Origin: Confluentibacter sediminis
GTDB taxonomy: Bacteria; Bacteroidota; Bacteroidia; Flavobacteriales; Flavobacteriaceae
Reading direction: 5' to 3'
Length of the DNA: 64,000 bases
NCBI RefSeq assembly: GCF_003258355.1
Contig: NZ_QKPO01000008.1
Location: 124,001 to 188,000, forward strand
Under the pieces are notes generated by a model. The model was not told where the DNA came from, searched no databases, and saw only the letters and a list, made by a program, of their open reading frames with translations. This document shows, one piece after another, positions 9,664-23,272 of this stretch. Position numbers and translations under genes: made by a program. Positions within the stretch are counted from its first letter, which is position 1. The number at the start of each line of letters is the position of its first letter.

Positions 9664-12009
9664 TTAATTACTTTTTTTCTTTTGACTACTTAAAGAATAT
9701 GGTACGTTTTCAGATTTGCTTGCCCAATTTTTATTGGGCGAACTTCCTAATTGAAATGCTAATGTTCCCCCATTTTGAATATCTTCAAACGTTACAAAAC
9801 TATTAGAATAGGGTTTCCCATTTAAACTTGCAGACTCTATGTAAAAATTATCTTTTGAATTGTTTTTTGCATCAATTTCAAAAGTATTACCGTTTTCTAA
9901 ATGAAGTGTTGCTTTTTTAAATAAAGGACTCCCAATCGCATACTGATTAACCCCTGGAGTTACTGGATAAAATCCTAAAGCACTAAACACATACCAAGCG
10001 GAGGTTTGTCCGTTATCTTCATCACCACAATAACCATCTGGTGTTGCAGCGTATAATTTGGTAAGTACTTCTCGTATTTTCTCTTGTGCTTTATAAGGTT
10101 CTCCTGCATAATCGTACAAATAAATCATGTGTTGAATGGGTTGATTGCCATGCGCATAATTTCCCATATTAACCACTTGCATTTCCCTAATTTCATGAAT
10201 GGTCTGTCCATAATAGGAATCATCAAACGTTGGCGGCATTTCAAAAACTTCATCTAATTTTGAAGCAAATTGTTTTTTGCCTCCCATTAAATCTATCAAC
10301 CCTTGAACATCTTGAAATACTGACCACGTATAATGCAGGCTATTCCCTTCGGTAAACGCATCGCCCCATTTTAAAGGATTAAATGGTGCTTGAAAACTAC
10401 CATCTTTATTTTTACCACGCATTAAATTTGTTGAAGGGTCAAACACATTTTTATAATTCATGGCTTGTTTGAAGTATTTATCTGCTATTTCTGTTTTTCC
10501 AAGTTTTTCTGCCATTTCTGCAATAGTAAAATCGGCATAAGCATATTCTAAAGTTCGTGCTGCATTTTCATTGATTCCTACATTGTACGGCACATAGCCT
10601 AACGTGTTGTAATAGTTTAACCCTTCTCTACCAACAGATTTTACAGGTCGTCCTGCTTCAACCGTTGCATTTTTTAAAATCGCTTCAAACAAAATATTTA
10701 CATCTTTCTCTTTAACATTGCCTTTTAAAAAGGCATCAACGACTATAGGCGCCGAGTTTGAGCCAACCATACAGTCTCTATGACCTGGACTTGCCCATTC
10801 TGGAAGCCAACCAGATTCTTTATACGCATTTGCCAAACCTTCCATAATATGACTATTCAAATCTGGATACATCATATTAAAAAATGGATACACCGCTCTA
10901 AACGTGTCCCAAAAACCATTGTCTGTAAACATGTAGCCTGGAAGTACTTTCCCGTTATATGGACTGTAGTGTACAACTTCATTGTTCTTGTCGAACTCGT
11001 AAAATTTTCTTGGAAACAACAAAACACGGTATAAACATGAATAAAATGTTCTGATATGGTCTATATTATCGTCTTCTATTTGAATTCTATTTAATTCCTT
11101 TTCCCATGTTTGTTTTGCTTTTTCTTTGGTTTGTTCAAACGTATCTGTTCCAATTTCTCTATTTAAATTTAATTCTGCTTGCTCTGGACTAATAAATGAT
11201 GATGCCACTTTAACGTGAACAACTTCACCCTTTTTGGTTTTGAATCCAATAATAGCTCCAACATGATCTCCTTCACTTGCAGTTGAATTCTCGATTAATT
11301 TCCAGCCATCGGTCCATGTATCTGTGATTTCAAAATCTTTATCAAATTCGGCTACAAAATAGTTGTAGAAATTATCGGGAACACCACCACTGTTGTTTCT
11401 ACAATAGCCTATAATTTTACGTTCTTCAGGAATAATTTTAACCATTGACCCTTTAAAAAACGCGTCAAGAAGAATGTATGATGTTTCAGATTTTGGAAAT
11501 GTGAACTTAAATTGCGACGCTCTTTCTGTTGGAACAACTTCAGCTGTTACATCATAATCAGCTAAATAAACCGAGTAATGATAGGGTTTTACAGTTTCAG
11601 CTTTATGTGAAAACCACGATTCACGTTCGTCTTCTTGAAATTTCAAATCGCCCGTAACCGCCATTAACGAAAACGCTGCATAATCATTAATCCAAGGACT
11701 GGGTTGATGAGTTTGTTTAATGCCTCTGATTTTATTGGAATCGTATTTGTAAGTCCAACCATCTCCCATTTTAGATGTCATGGGTGTCCAAAAATTCATT
11801 GCCCAAGGTGTTGCAATAACCGGATAGGTGTTTCCATTGGATAAACTATAATCTGAATCGGTTCCCATCAATGGATTTACAAAATCTACCAAATCAGTAT
11901 TTTGAACCATACAATTTGCATTGGACTGTTCCTTTACTTGATTACATGACATATTAAGTAATGCCATAAAACACACTAATAATTTAATCTTGTTATCTAA
12001 TCCTTCCAT
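9664..12009 (-). CDS. GH92 alpha-mannosidase lipoprotein, divergent subgroup
   Basis: 781 aa with a lipoprotein signal (lipobox LLNMSC, Cys22). GH92 signatures: VNPLMGT (44-50), NGFWDTFRA (364-372), EGNSL (554-558, the usual EGNAW site that carries the proposed acid), HGNQPIQH (620-627, compare HGNEPSHH) and GDEDNGQTSAWY (662-673), holding the conserved catalytic acidic residues. The N-terminal domain lacks the TYPGATVPFGMVQ sequence of canonical members and reads TYPVIATPWAMNF instead. Together with the loop change this suggests a different linkage or acceptor preference. Its ATG follows the GH29 stop codon directly (TAAATG at 12012-12007), so the two are coupled. Confidence 0.92.
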   Translation of the reverse strand: MEGLDNKIKLLVCFMALLNMSCNQVKEQSNANCMVQNTDLVDFVNPLMGTDSDYSLSNGNTYPVIATPWAMNFWTPMTSKMGDGWTYKYDSNKIRGIKQTHQPSPWINDYAAFSLMAVTGDLKFQEDERESWFSHKAETVKPYHYSVYLADYDVTAEVVPTERASQFKFTFPKSETSYILLDAFFKGSMVKIIPEERKIIGYCRNNSGGVPDNFYNYFVAEFDKDFEITDTWTDGWKLIENSTASEGDHVGAIIGFKTKKGEVVHVKVASSFISPEQAELNLNREIGTDTFEQTKEKAKQTWEKELNRIQIEDDNIDHIRTFYSCLYRVLLFPRKFYEFDKNNEVVHYSPYNGKVLPGYMFTDNGFWDTFRAVYPFFNMMYPDLNSHIMEGLANAYKESGWLPEWASPGHRDCMVGSNSAPIVVDAFLKGNVKEKDVNILFEAILKNATVEAGRPVKSVGREGLNYYNTLGYVPYNVGINENAARTLEYAYADFTIAEMAEKLGKTEIADKYFKQAMNYKNVFDPSTNLMRGKNKDGSFQAPFNPLKWGDAFTEGNSLHYTWSVFQDVQGLIDLMGGKKQFASKLDEVFEMPPTFDDSYYGQTIHEIREMQVVNMGNYAHGNQPIQHMIYLYDYAGEPYKAQEKIREVLTKLYAATPDGYCGDEDNGQTSAWYVFSALGFYPVTPGVNQYAIGSPLFKKATLHLENGNTFEIDAKNNSKDNFYIESASLNGKPYSNSFVTFEDIQNGGTLAFQLGSSPNKNWASKSENVPYSLSSQKKKSN

Positions 12010-13335
12010 TTAATTACTTTCTATTACTTGTCCTTTTTCTCTGTATAAATCAACTTCTCCATCCAATTGTATGGCAATAACGGTCACATCTTGGTCTTGT
12101 ACATCTTCGGGTAAATCTATATATAACAACCCTGGCACGTCACTCCAGTATTGTTTCCCAACCACATTAGTTTTTAATTTTGTACCATTACCAACTACCC
12201 AAGCTCTGTTTACTTTATTTTTCAAGCCTTTTATTAACAAGGGACCGTTGGGTTTGTTATCAACATACAAATACAAAATGGTTTTGTCTTTTGACAACGC
12301 TGTATAACCATTAAAATGTCCAAAAGGAATGCCTGCACGTGTACCATAAATAGCACTCTTGTGTTTGTTAGTCCATCTACCTAGACCTTTTAAAATATCT
12401 ATTTGTTCTTGTGGAATAGTGCCATCTGGTTTAGGGCCGATATCCAATAGTAAATTACCGCCCATACTGATACAATCAACCAAAATGCGAATAATTTGAT
12501 TGACAGATTTGTAATTGGTGTCGTTTGGTTGATAGCCCCAGGAATTGTTCATGGTCATGCACAACTCCCAATATTTACTATCTGGTTTTGTTATTGGGAT
12601 GCCTTGTTCTGGTGTGGCATAATCACCATAGCCTTGCAACCTAGAATTGATGATGGTTGTTGGCGTTTTTTCTAATAATAAATTACGGATTTCTTTGGCT
12701 TTCCACTTTTCGGCCGATTGTTCCCAATCACCATCAAACCAATATAAATCAGGGTTAAATTTTGTTAATTCTTCTATTTGTCCGAAATTAAATTTGGTGA
12801 ATTTTGCCCATCGTTTTGCATCATCTGTATATCGTTTTTCATCTCTTAAAAAATTAGGGTAATTAGGGTTTGACCAATCAAGCAACGAATAATATAAGCC
12901 TATTTTCAAGCCTTCTTTTCTAGCGGCTTTTACAAATGGTGTTAGTACGTCTTTTTTTGCAGGTGTTCTTTTCACTACACTTAAATCACCTTGTTTGGTA
13001 TCCCAAAGGGCAACACCGTCGTGGTGTTTTGTGGTGATTACGGTATATTTTGCGCCACTTTCTTTGATTAACTTAGCCCAATATTCGGGATTATAATTTT
13101 TAGCAGTAAACCCTTCTAATTGTTTCATATAATCTTCATATGAAATGTAATTATTATGAAAAGACCATGATTCATCAATCCCATTTACAGCATAAATTCC
13201 CCAATGAATAAAGATCCCTAATTTGGCATCTTTAAACCATGCCAAGCGTTGGTCTTTGGGCAATTCGTTTTCCTGCCCGACAACTTGATGTATCGTTAGA
13301 AAACATAAAATCAATATAATCTTTAAACTCTTCAT
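12010..13335 (-). CDS. GH29 alpha-L-fucosidase
   Basis: 441 aa, Sec signal peptide 1-20 (ending VVGQ). GH29 motifs: LGIFIHWGIYAVNG (39-52), TTKHHDGVALWDT (102-114) and the nucleophile Asp201 in LYWFDGDWE. GGNLLLDIGPKPDG (292-305) follows. The length is short and the C-terminal beta-domain is compact, as in single-module fucosidases. It starts 5 bp after the GH20 stop and ends next to the GH92 start, so it belongs to the same transcript. It shares only the catalytic barrel motifs with the 494-aa paralog, which points to old divergence and probably different linkages (alpha-1,3, alpha-1,6 or alpha-1,2 fucose). Confidence 0.92.
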   Translation of the reverse strand: MKSLKIILILCFLTIHQVVGQENELPKDQRLAWFKDAKLGIFIHWGIYAVNGIDESWSFHNNYISYEDYMKQLEGFTAKNYNPEYWAKLIKESGAKYTVITTKHHDGVALWDTKQGDLSVVKRTPAKKDVLTPFVKAARKEGLKIGLYYSLLDWSNPNYPNFLRDEKRYTDDAKRWAKFTKFNFGQIEELTKFNPDLYWFDGDWEQSAEKWKAKEIRNLLLEKTPTTIINSRLQGYGDYATPEQGIPITKPDSKYWELCMTMNNSWGYQPNDTNYKSVNQIIRILVDCISMGGNLLLDIGPKPDGTIPQEQIDILKGLGRWTNKHKSAIYGTRAGIPFGHFNGYTALSKDKTILYLYVDNKPNGPLLIKGLKNKVNRAWVVGNGTKLKTNVVGKQYWSDVPGLLYIDLPEDVQDQDVTVIAIQLDGEVDLYREKGQVIESN

Positions 13336-13340
13336 TCTTT

Positions 13341-15713
13341 TTAATTGACTAATATTTCATCAACAAACAACCAAGCATCACCTCCACTTGGTGTCGTTTT
13401 TAAATTGGTTGCCATCACTTTTACAAACTTTGCTTTTATGGGGTCAAAATCAATTTTAAAATCTTTTAACTCTGTTTTTGAATTGATTGCAAATGGGCGT
13501 TCAATATATCCAACTTCTTTATAACTTTCTCCATCTTCAGAAACATATACTTTTACAGATGTTGGAAAATAAATACCAGACCCTTGACTTTCTATTGAAC
13601 CAACAGTTACTTGATGTATTGTTTGTTCTTTTTCTAAATCTATAATAATTCCCATGTCATCTCCCAACCATGCTTGCCATTGCCCATCATGAAAATTTTC
13701 GGTTCCACGCAATGCATTGACCATTCCAAAAGCACCAGCTCCTTTATAATTATCACTGTATGGTGTTAAATAAGTAACCTTGTGCGCTACCGCTTTATGA
13801 AATTTGATAGTATCTGTAAAAACCTTACCAACTGGTTTATTGTTTTTAAACAATGACGCCTTTACAATAGTTGTTTCATTAAGTGCTATTGAATCTGTGT
13901 ATTTTGTAGCAGTTTCATCCATAGGTTTATCACCTAAAACATAACGAATATCTGCGTTTGGAAATTCATTTTTTAACGATATATAAACAGCCTTCTTATC
14001 TAAATCCACACTGACTTTAGAGGTTATTAAATACATACTTTTAGCATAGTTGATACCCAAATAATCATAGCGTTTGAACATGGTTTCAATTCTCGAAGAA
14101 AAATCATCCCAATCGCGCGATTCTTTTGGACTCCATAAAACTTCAGACATAGCAGCTAATCTTGGAAAAATCATATATTCAGAATGCTCTGTTGTTGGTA
14201 TGTATTCAGCCCATAAATTAGCTTGACCTCCTAGCACATGTTTTGCTTCTTCGGGTGTCATAGTCTCTACAACAGGATCAAATTCATAGACTTTACTTAT
14301 AGGAAGATAGCCTCCAATTGACAAAGGCTCTTCGTTTTGAGGCCCTTGGTAATGGTCAAAATAGCAATATGTTCCTGGTGTCATTATTACGTCATGCCCT
14401 TGTTCTGCTGCTTCAATTCCTCCTGCCGTACCTCTCCAACTCATTACCGTTGCCTGAGGTGCTAAACCGCCTTCTAAAATTTCATCCCATCCTATTATTT
14501 TTTTCCCTTTTGAATTAATAAATTTCTCTATTCTTTTTACAAAATAACTTTGTAGTTCGTGCTCATCTTTAAGGCCTTCATCTTTGATTCTTTTTTGGCA
14601 ATTGGGGCAAATCTTCCAATGAGGCTTTATGGCTTCGTCACCTCCAATATGAATATATTTTGATGGAAATAATGGTAAAACTTCATTTAACACATTCTCT
14701 AAAAACAAAAATGTATCTTCTTTGCCCGCACAATAAATATCTTTAAATACACCCCATGATTCTTGTACAATTTTTACCTGACCTTTCTCTTGTAGTTCTT
14801 TTGAAGCTTTAGACATCATATTGTGTGGAACACTGGTTGGCTCATCTGGAAAACAACTTAAATAAGGATATGCTGAAATTGCTGCACTACTATGACCTGG
14901 CAATTCAATTTCTGGAATAATGGTAACATTCTTATTTGTAGCATAAGCAACGATGTCTTTTATTTGCTCCTGTGTGTAGAACCCACTCTCAATTTTATTG
15001 TCATTTTTAATTCCTGGATAATGTCCTACTATAGTTCCGTTTCTAGAAGCACCCACTTCTGTCAATTTAGGATACTTTTTTATTTCAATTCGCCACCCTT
15101 GGTCATCAACTAAATGCAAATGCAATACATTCAATTTAAGCATTGCCAAGCGATCTATAGTTTTCTTTACATAATCAACATTAAAAAAATGACGTGATAC
15201 ATCCAACATCAACCCTCTATATTGAAACCGTGGCTGATCTTTAATCGTTAAAGCTGGAATGACCCATTCTATATTTGAAACAACAGCTTTACTTTCAATA
15301 GCAGCGGGAAGCAATTGTCTGATAGTTTCGAATCCATAAATAAAACCTGCATTATCTTTAGCCGTTATGATAACACGGTCTTTAGTTACCGTTAATTGAT
15401 ACGCTTCCTCTTTTAAAGTATCATCAACATTAAATTGTATATAATTGCTTTTTGGAGCAACATGGGTCATTTCTGGTTCCCAACCAGTAGCCGCCTCAAA
15501 TTTTGAAATTAAAACCCCAGAGATTTCCTCTTGAAAGGCATTCGCAACGACAAACTTGGTATCTTCTGAAAACTCAAAAGTCCCTTCTGAAAGTTTTAAC
15601 TCTACTGGTTTAGGAATTATTTGAATGTCCTTTTCTGTAAATACCTTTTGCTTGGCACATGAACAAAAAACCGTGACTAAAATTGCGATTAAAATTGGAT
15701 GTAATGTCTTCAT
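13341..15713 (-). CDS. GH20 beta-N-acetylhexosaminidase lipoprotein
   Basis: 790 aa with a lipoprotein signal (lipobox VFCSC, Cys19). The GH20b N-terminal domain covers about 30-160 and the TIM barrel begins at FQYRGLMLDVSRHFF. The catalytic Asp359-Glu360 pair lies in YIHIGGDEAIKPHW, the substrate-assisted motif of the family. LHLHLVDDQGWRIEI (197-211) and IPEIELPGH (266-274) are further family motifs. Residues about 650-790 form an F5/8-type C (CBM32-like) galactose- or GlcNAc-binding domain. It removes terminal beta-GlcNAc from N-glycan antennae before the mannosidases act, and lies between GH2 and GH29 with only 5-bp gaps. Confidence 0.94.
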   Translation of the reverse strand: MKTLHPILIAILVTVFCSCAKQKVFTEKDIQIIPKPVELKLSEGTFEFSEDTKFVVANAFQEEISGVLISKFEAATGWEPEMTHVAPKSNYIQFNVDDTLKEEAYQLTVTKDRVIITAKDNAGFIYGFETIRQLLPAAIESKAVVSNIEWVIPALTIKDQPRFQYRGLMLDVSRHFFNVDYVKKTIDRLAMLKLNVLHLHLVDDQGWRIEIKKYPKLTEVGASRNGTIVGHYPGIKNDNKIESGFYTQEQIKDIVAYATNKNVTIIPEIELPGHSSAAISAYPYLSCFPDEPTSVPHNMMSKASKELQEKGQVKIVQESWGVFKDIYCAGKEDTFLFLENVLNEVLPLFPSKYIHIGGDEAIKPHWKICPNCQKRIKDEGLKDEHELQSYFVKRIEKFINSKGKKIIGWDEILEGGLAPQATVMSWRGTAGGIEAAEQGHDVIMTPGTYCYFDHYQGPQNEEPLSIGGYLPISKVYEFDPVVETMTPEEAKHVLGGQANLWAEYIPTTEHSEYMIFPRLAAMSEVLWSPKESRDWDDFSSRIETMFKRYDYLGINYAKSMYLITSKVSVDLDKKAVYISLKNEFPNADIRYVLGDKPMDETATKYTDSIALNETTIVKASLFKNNKPVGKVFTDTIKFHKAVAHKVTYLTPYSDNYKGAGAFGMVNALRGTENFHDGQWQAWLGDDMGIIIDLEKEQTIHQVTVGSIESQGSGIYFPTSVKVYVSEDGESYKEVGYIERPFAINSKTELKDFKIDFDPIKAKFVKVMATNLKTTPSGGDAWLFVDEILVN

Positions 15714-15718
15714 TTTAT

Positions 15719-19883
<4,165 letters not shown>

Positions 19884-19894
19884 ATGCTTATTTT

Positions 19895-22138
19895 TTAATT
19901 ATAAATTTTAGAGGATAATGCCATTTTGTTTTTAGTATTTTTATTTGGGGAATTTCCCATGGTAAAAGCCAAAACGCCTCCTTGCATAATTTCTTTATGT
20001 GTGATATAATGTCTATCTATTTTTTCTCCATTTAAATTTATGGATTCTATATAGATGTTACTATCACTATTATTAATTGTTTTAATCACAAACGTTTTAC
20101 CATTTTCTAAATGAATGGTTGCTTCATCAAACAAAGGAGAACCAAAAGCATATACACCTTGAGCTGGATTTACAGGATAAAACCCTAAAAAACCCCATAT
20201 ATACCATGACGACATTTGTCCGCAATCTTCATTTCCACAATGTCCATTAGGTTCATTTTTATATTGCGTTTTTAAAATTTCTCTGACCAATTTTTGGGTT
20301 TTCCAAGATTTACCAATATAGTCGTATAGATAGGCTACATGATGACTCGGCTCATTTCCATGTGCGTATTGGCCAATCATTCCTGTACTGAAAATAGGCA
20401 ATTTGTCTTCTGGTAATGGATTTAAAGAGAACATAGAATCCAGCTTTTTTTCAAAAGCATCACTTCCTCCAACTAATTCTATTAAACCTTCAATGTTTTG
20501 AGGCACCGACCAAAAGTATTGCCATGCATTGCTTTCGCAGAAATAAGGCGTATACTCTTTAGGAATAAATTCCTTTATAAAATGACCATCTGCCAATTTT
20601 GGACGCATAAATGTGCTTTTTGAATCGTAAACGTTTCTCCAATTTTCAGAACGATTTAAAAAGTAATTATAGTCATCTGTTTTATTCAATGCTTTTGCAA
20701 ATTGAGCAACACACCAATCGTCGTAAGCATATTCTAATGTTTTTGAAACCGACCAGTTTTCATTTTTATCATCAGCAGGAACATAACCTAAGGTTTTATA
20801 AACATCTAACTGTCTTGAATTGACCATAGAACTTTCTTTGCTAGCCTGATAGGCTAAACCCACATCAAACTTTTTAATGCCTTTAAAATAAGCATCTACA
20901 ATCACAGGAATGGCATGATTGCCAATCATCATGTTGGTTTCATTACCCTGCATAGACCAAACCGGAAGCAAGCCTGTTTCTTTATAATGTGCCAGTAACG
21001 AATTCACCATATCCGATACACACTTTGGATGGATTATGGTATATAATGGGTGAGCTGCTCGATATGTGTCCCATAATGAAAAAGTATCGTATCTATCAAA
21101 ACCATCTGCTCTCATAATACTATCATTAGCACCTTTGTATTCGCCATCATAATCGCTTAATAAGGTTGGTGCTAACATAGATTGATATAGCATGGTATAG
21201 AAAATAACCTTCTTATTTTCATCGGGTGTTGCAATCGTTATTTTTTCCAGCTGTTTTTCCCAAATGTCATTTGCTTTTTCTTTGTAGGCTTCAAAATTAA
21301 AATCGGGTGCTTCTACTTCAAGAGATTTGTAAGCACCGTGTATGGATGCTGTTGAAAGTCCTGTTTTTAAAATAATAACTTCATTATCAGAAGTCTTATA
21401 ATTTAAAATGATTTTTGAATTTTTAGCATCAACTGGATTTGTTGCAAGCGTATCGTTCTTAAAAATCTGGTACGATTTGAAAGGTTTTGAAAGCTGTATA
21501 ACAAAATAGATGCGTTGATCCTTTGCCCAACCTGTAGATTTTCTATAACCCTCAAGAGTTGTACTGTCCACCACATGAATATAAGTATCTGTTGGTGCAT
21601 CCCAATTTAAGGCATAGCCTAAATCGATATGAATTTGTGATAAACTATCTTTTGGAAAGGTGTATTTATGAATGCCTGTTCTAGCGGTTGTCGTAAGTTC
21701 TGCTTTAATGCCATAATCCAATAAATCTACTTGATAATATCCTGGTGACGCTTTTTCTTTATCATGAGAAAATCTAGAAAATGGTTTATAATTATTGGCT
21801 GCAATTCGTTTAGAAAACCTGCTATTTTTAGGCATCACTAAAATATCGTACAAATCGCCAGCACCTGTCCCTGTCAAATGGGTGTGTGAAAAACCGGTAA
21901 TAATTGAATCTTGATAGAAATAACCTGCAATTCTGTCCCAACCAGGAATACCAATATCGGGGCTTAATTGCACCATTCCAAAAGGAACAGTAGCTCCAGG
22001 ATAGGTATTCCCTGGGCCGTCTGTACCAATAAAAGGGTTTACGTAATGAGTTAACGTTATAGAATCTATACTTTTAGATTGCCCGCAATTAAATAATAAC
22101 GATGCACATACTAAATATATAAAACCATATTTACTCAT
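19895..22138 (-). CDS. GH92 alpha-mannosidase lipoprotein, canonical
   Basis: 747 aa with a lipoprotein signal (lipobox LLFNC, Cys18). All canonical GH92 motifs are present: YVNPFIGTDGPGNTYPGAT (32-50), GFSHTHLTGTGAGD (82-95), ESNAWQYFWSVP (535-546), HGNEPSHH (593-600) and GNEDCGQMSSWY (635-646). These features match characterised Ca-dependent, inverting exo-alpha-mannosidases, often alpha-1,2 specific. It is the closest relative in the window to the 27277-29544 protein. The gene is 8 bp from the GHL10 gene upstream and 11 bp from the glycosylasparaginase downstream. Confidence 0.94.
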   Translation of the reverse strand: MSKYGFIYLVCASLLFNCGQSKSIDSITLTHYVNPFIGTDGPGNTYPGATVPFGMVQLSPDIGIPGWDRIAGYFYQDSIITGFSHTHLTGTGAGDLYDILVMPKNSRFSKRIAANNYKPFSRFSHDKEKASPGYYQVDLLDYGIKAELTTTARTGIHKYTFPKDSLSQIHIDLGYALNWDAPTDTYIHVVDSTTLEGYRKSTGWAKDQRIYFVIQLSKPFKSYQIFKNDTLATNPVDAKNSKIILNYKTSDNEVIILKTGLSTASIHGAYKSLEVEAPDFNFEAYKEKANDIWEKQLEKITIATPDENKKVIFYTMLYQSMLAPTLLSDYDGEYKGANDSIMRADGFDRYDTFSLWDTYRAAHPLYTIIHPKCVSDMVNSLLAHYKETGLLPVWSMQGNETNMMIGNHAIPVIVDAYFKGIKKFDVGLAYQASKESSMVNSRQLDVYKTLGYVPADDKNENWSVSKTLEYAYDDWCVAQFAKALNKTDDYNYFLNRSENWRNVYDSKSTFMRPKLADGHFIKEFIPKEYTPYFCESNAWQYFWSVPQNIEGLIELVGGSDAFEKKLDSMFSLNPLPEDKLPIFSTGMIGQYAHGNEPSHHVAYLYDYIGKSWKTQKLVREILKTQYKNEPNGHCGNEDCGQMSSWYIWGFLGFYPVNPAQGVYAFGSPLFDEATIHLENGKTFVIKTINNSDSNIYIESINLNGEKIDRHYITHKEIMQGGVLAFTMGNSPNKNTKNKMALSSKIYN

Positions 22139-22146
22139 TACGTTCT

Positions 22147-23265
22147 TTATTTTAAGCTAGCTTTCGTTTCTTTAATCGTCTTTAAGTTTGCTTCGGTTAA
22201 AGCAGGTCCATCAAAAAAGCAAATGCCTTTAGCTCCATTTTCTTTTGCCAACACAATAGCCTCTTTTAGTTCCTCTTCAGTTTTAAATGCTGGTAAATAA
22301 ATACCTGTATTTACTTTAGTTCGTTTACCTTCTAAATCTGTTACGCCTTGTTTTGTTGCATAACCAACCCAATCTACTTCTTCATTATAAAACCCATGGT
22401 AAATCATTGGGTACACCTCATCAATATCCCATTTATCCCAACGTTGACGAACCATATGATCTGCCATTTCTGGATAAGGAAATACGGCAGCTGTTAAGTT
22501 TTTATCGTACTTATGTACAATTTTATAAGCATCATCCACCACAGACTTAATCGCATTTAACCTAAAGTTTTTCCACTCCATATCTATGGATGTGTTTTTG
22601 CTTTTTCTAGGATCTTTATGATGAATTTTCTCGAATGCTTTCACACACTCATCACAATAGCAAAAATCAAATTGTGGTAATTCTGTATCCTGAACCAAAT
22701 TGTATTTTGGAAGCAATCCTATTGGTAAAAAGATATCTGAAAAACGAATGTAGTCTAAATGTACACTTTCAATACCATCAACTTTTGCCAAACCTTCAAC
22801 CAAACTTAACACATGGTTTCTTGATTCTTTTCTTGTTGGACATAACCATTGGTAATAATCTACATACGGGCGTGTATCGTAACACGATTTCCCTTCCTTA
22901 CTAACGGTATACCATTCTGGATGTTGCAGTGCTATGGAATCTCCTGGTCTATTCATAGCCATAATCCAAGCATGTACTTTTAAACCTTGCTTGGTAGCAA
23001 CTGGTACTAATCGTTTTAATAACTCTGGATCTGTTCCTGTGTTTATTAAAACCTCATCTATCCCAGCACTTTTGTATTTTTCAAATTCTTTGGTGTACGC
23101 TTCATTAGTTTTTTTGGCATCGGCCGAAATCCAAACGCCAAAGTCAAAAGGTGTTTTTGCTTCTGTCGTTTCTGATGGCTCAGTACTGGTTGCTTCTGTT
23201 TCTTTATTCACACATGAAAAAATACCAAGTGTAAATACAATAAGGCTTAGTTTTATGAGTTTCAT
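22147..23265 (-). CDS. GHL10-type putative glycoside hydrolase lipoprotein
   Basis: The frame opens at 23295, but the start at 23265 gives the lipoprotein signal MKLIKLSLIVFTLGIFSC and avoids overlap with the upstream gene, so the product is 372 aa. Residues about 35-370 look like a TIM barrel of the GHL10 / family 10-like hydrolase group: GVWISADAKKTNEAY at the first strand, GLKVHAWIMAMNRPGD, then HLDYIRFSD with an acidic residue on the strand, and DEVYPMIYHGF near the end. A CYCDEC cluster may bind metal or form disulfides. No activity can be assigned. It pairs with the CBM9-like gene 7 bp upstream, and could supply an endo-type cleavage that no other gene in the window explains. Confidence 0.6.
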   Translation of the reverse strand: MKLIKLSLIVFTLGIFSCVNKETEATSTEPSETTEAKTPFDFGVWISADAKKTNEAYTKEFEKYKSAGIDEVLINTGTDPELLKRLVPVATKQGLKVHAWIMAMNRPGDSIALQHPEWYTVSKEGKSCYDTRPYVDYYQWLCPTRKESRNHVLSLVEGLAKVDGIESVHLDYIRFSDIFLPIGLLPKYNLVQDTELPQFDFCYCDECVKAFEKIHHKDPRKSKNTSIDMEWKNFRLNAIKSVVDDAYKIVHKYDKNLTAAVFPYPEMADHMVRQRWDKWDIDEVYPMIYHGFYNEEVDWVGYATKQGVTDLEGKRTKVNTGIYLPAFKTEEELKEAIVLAKENGAKGICFFDGPALTEANLKTIKETKASLK

Positions 23266-23272
23266 TGCTTGT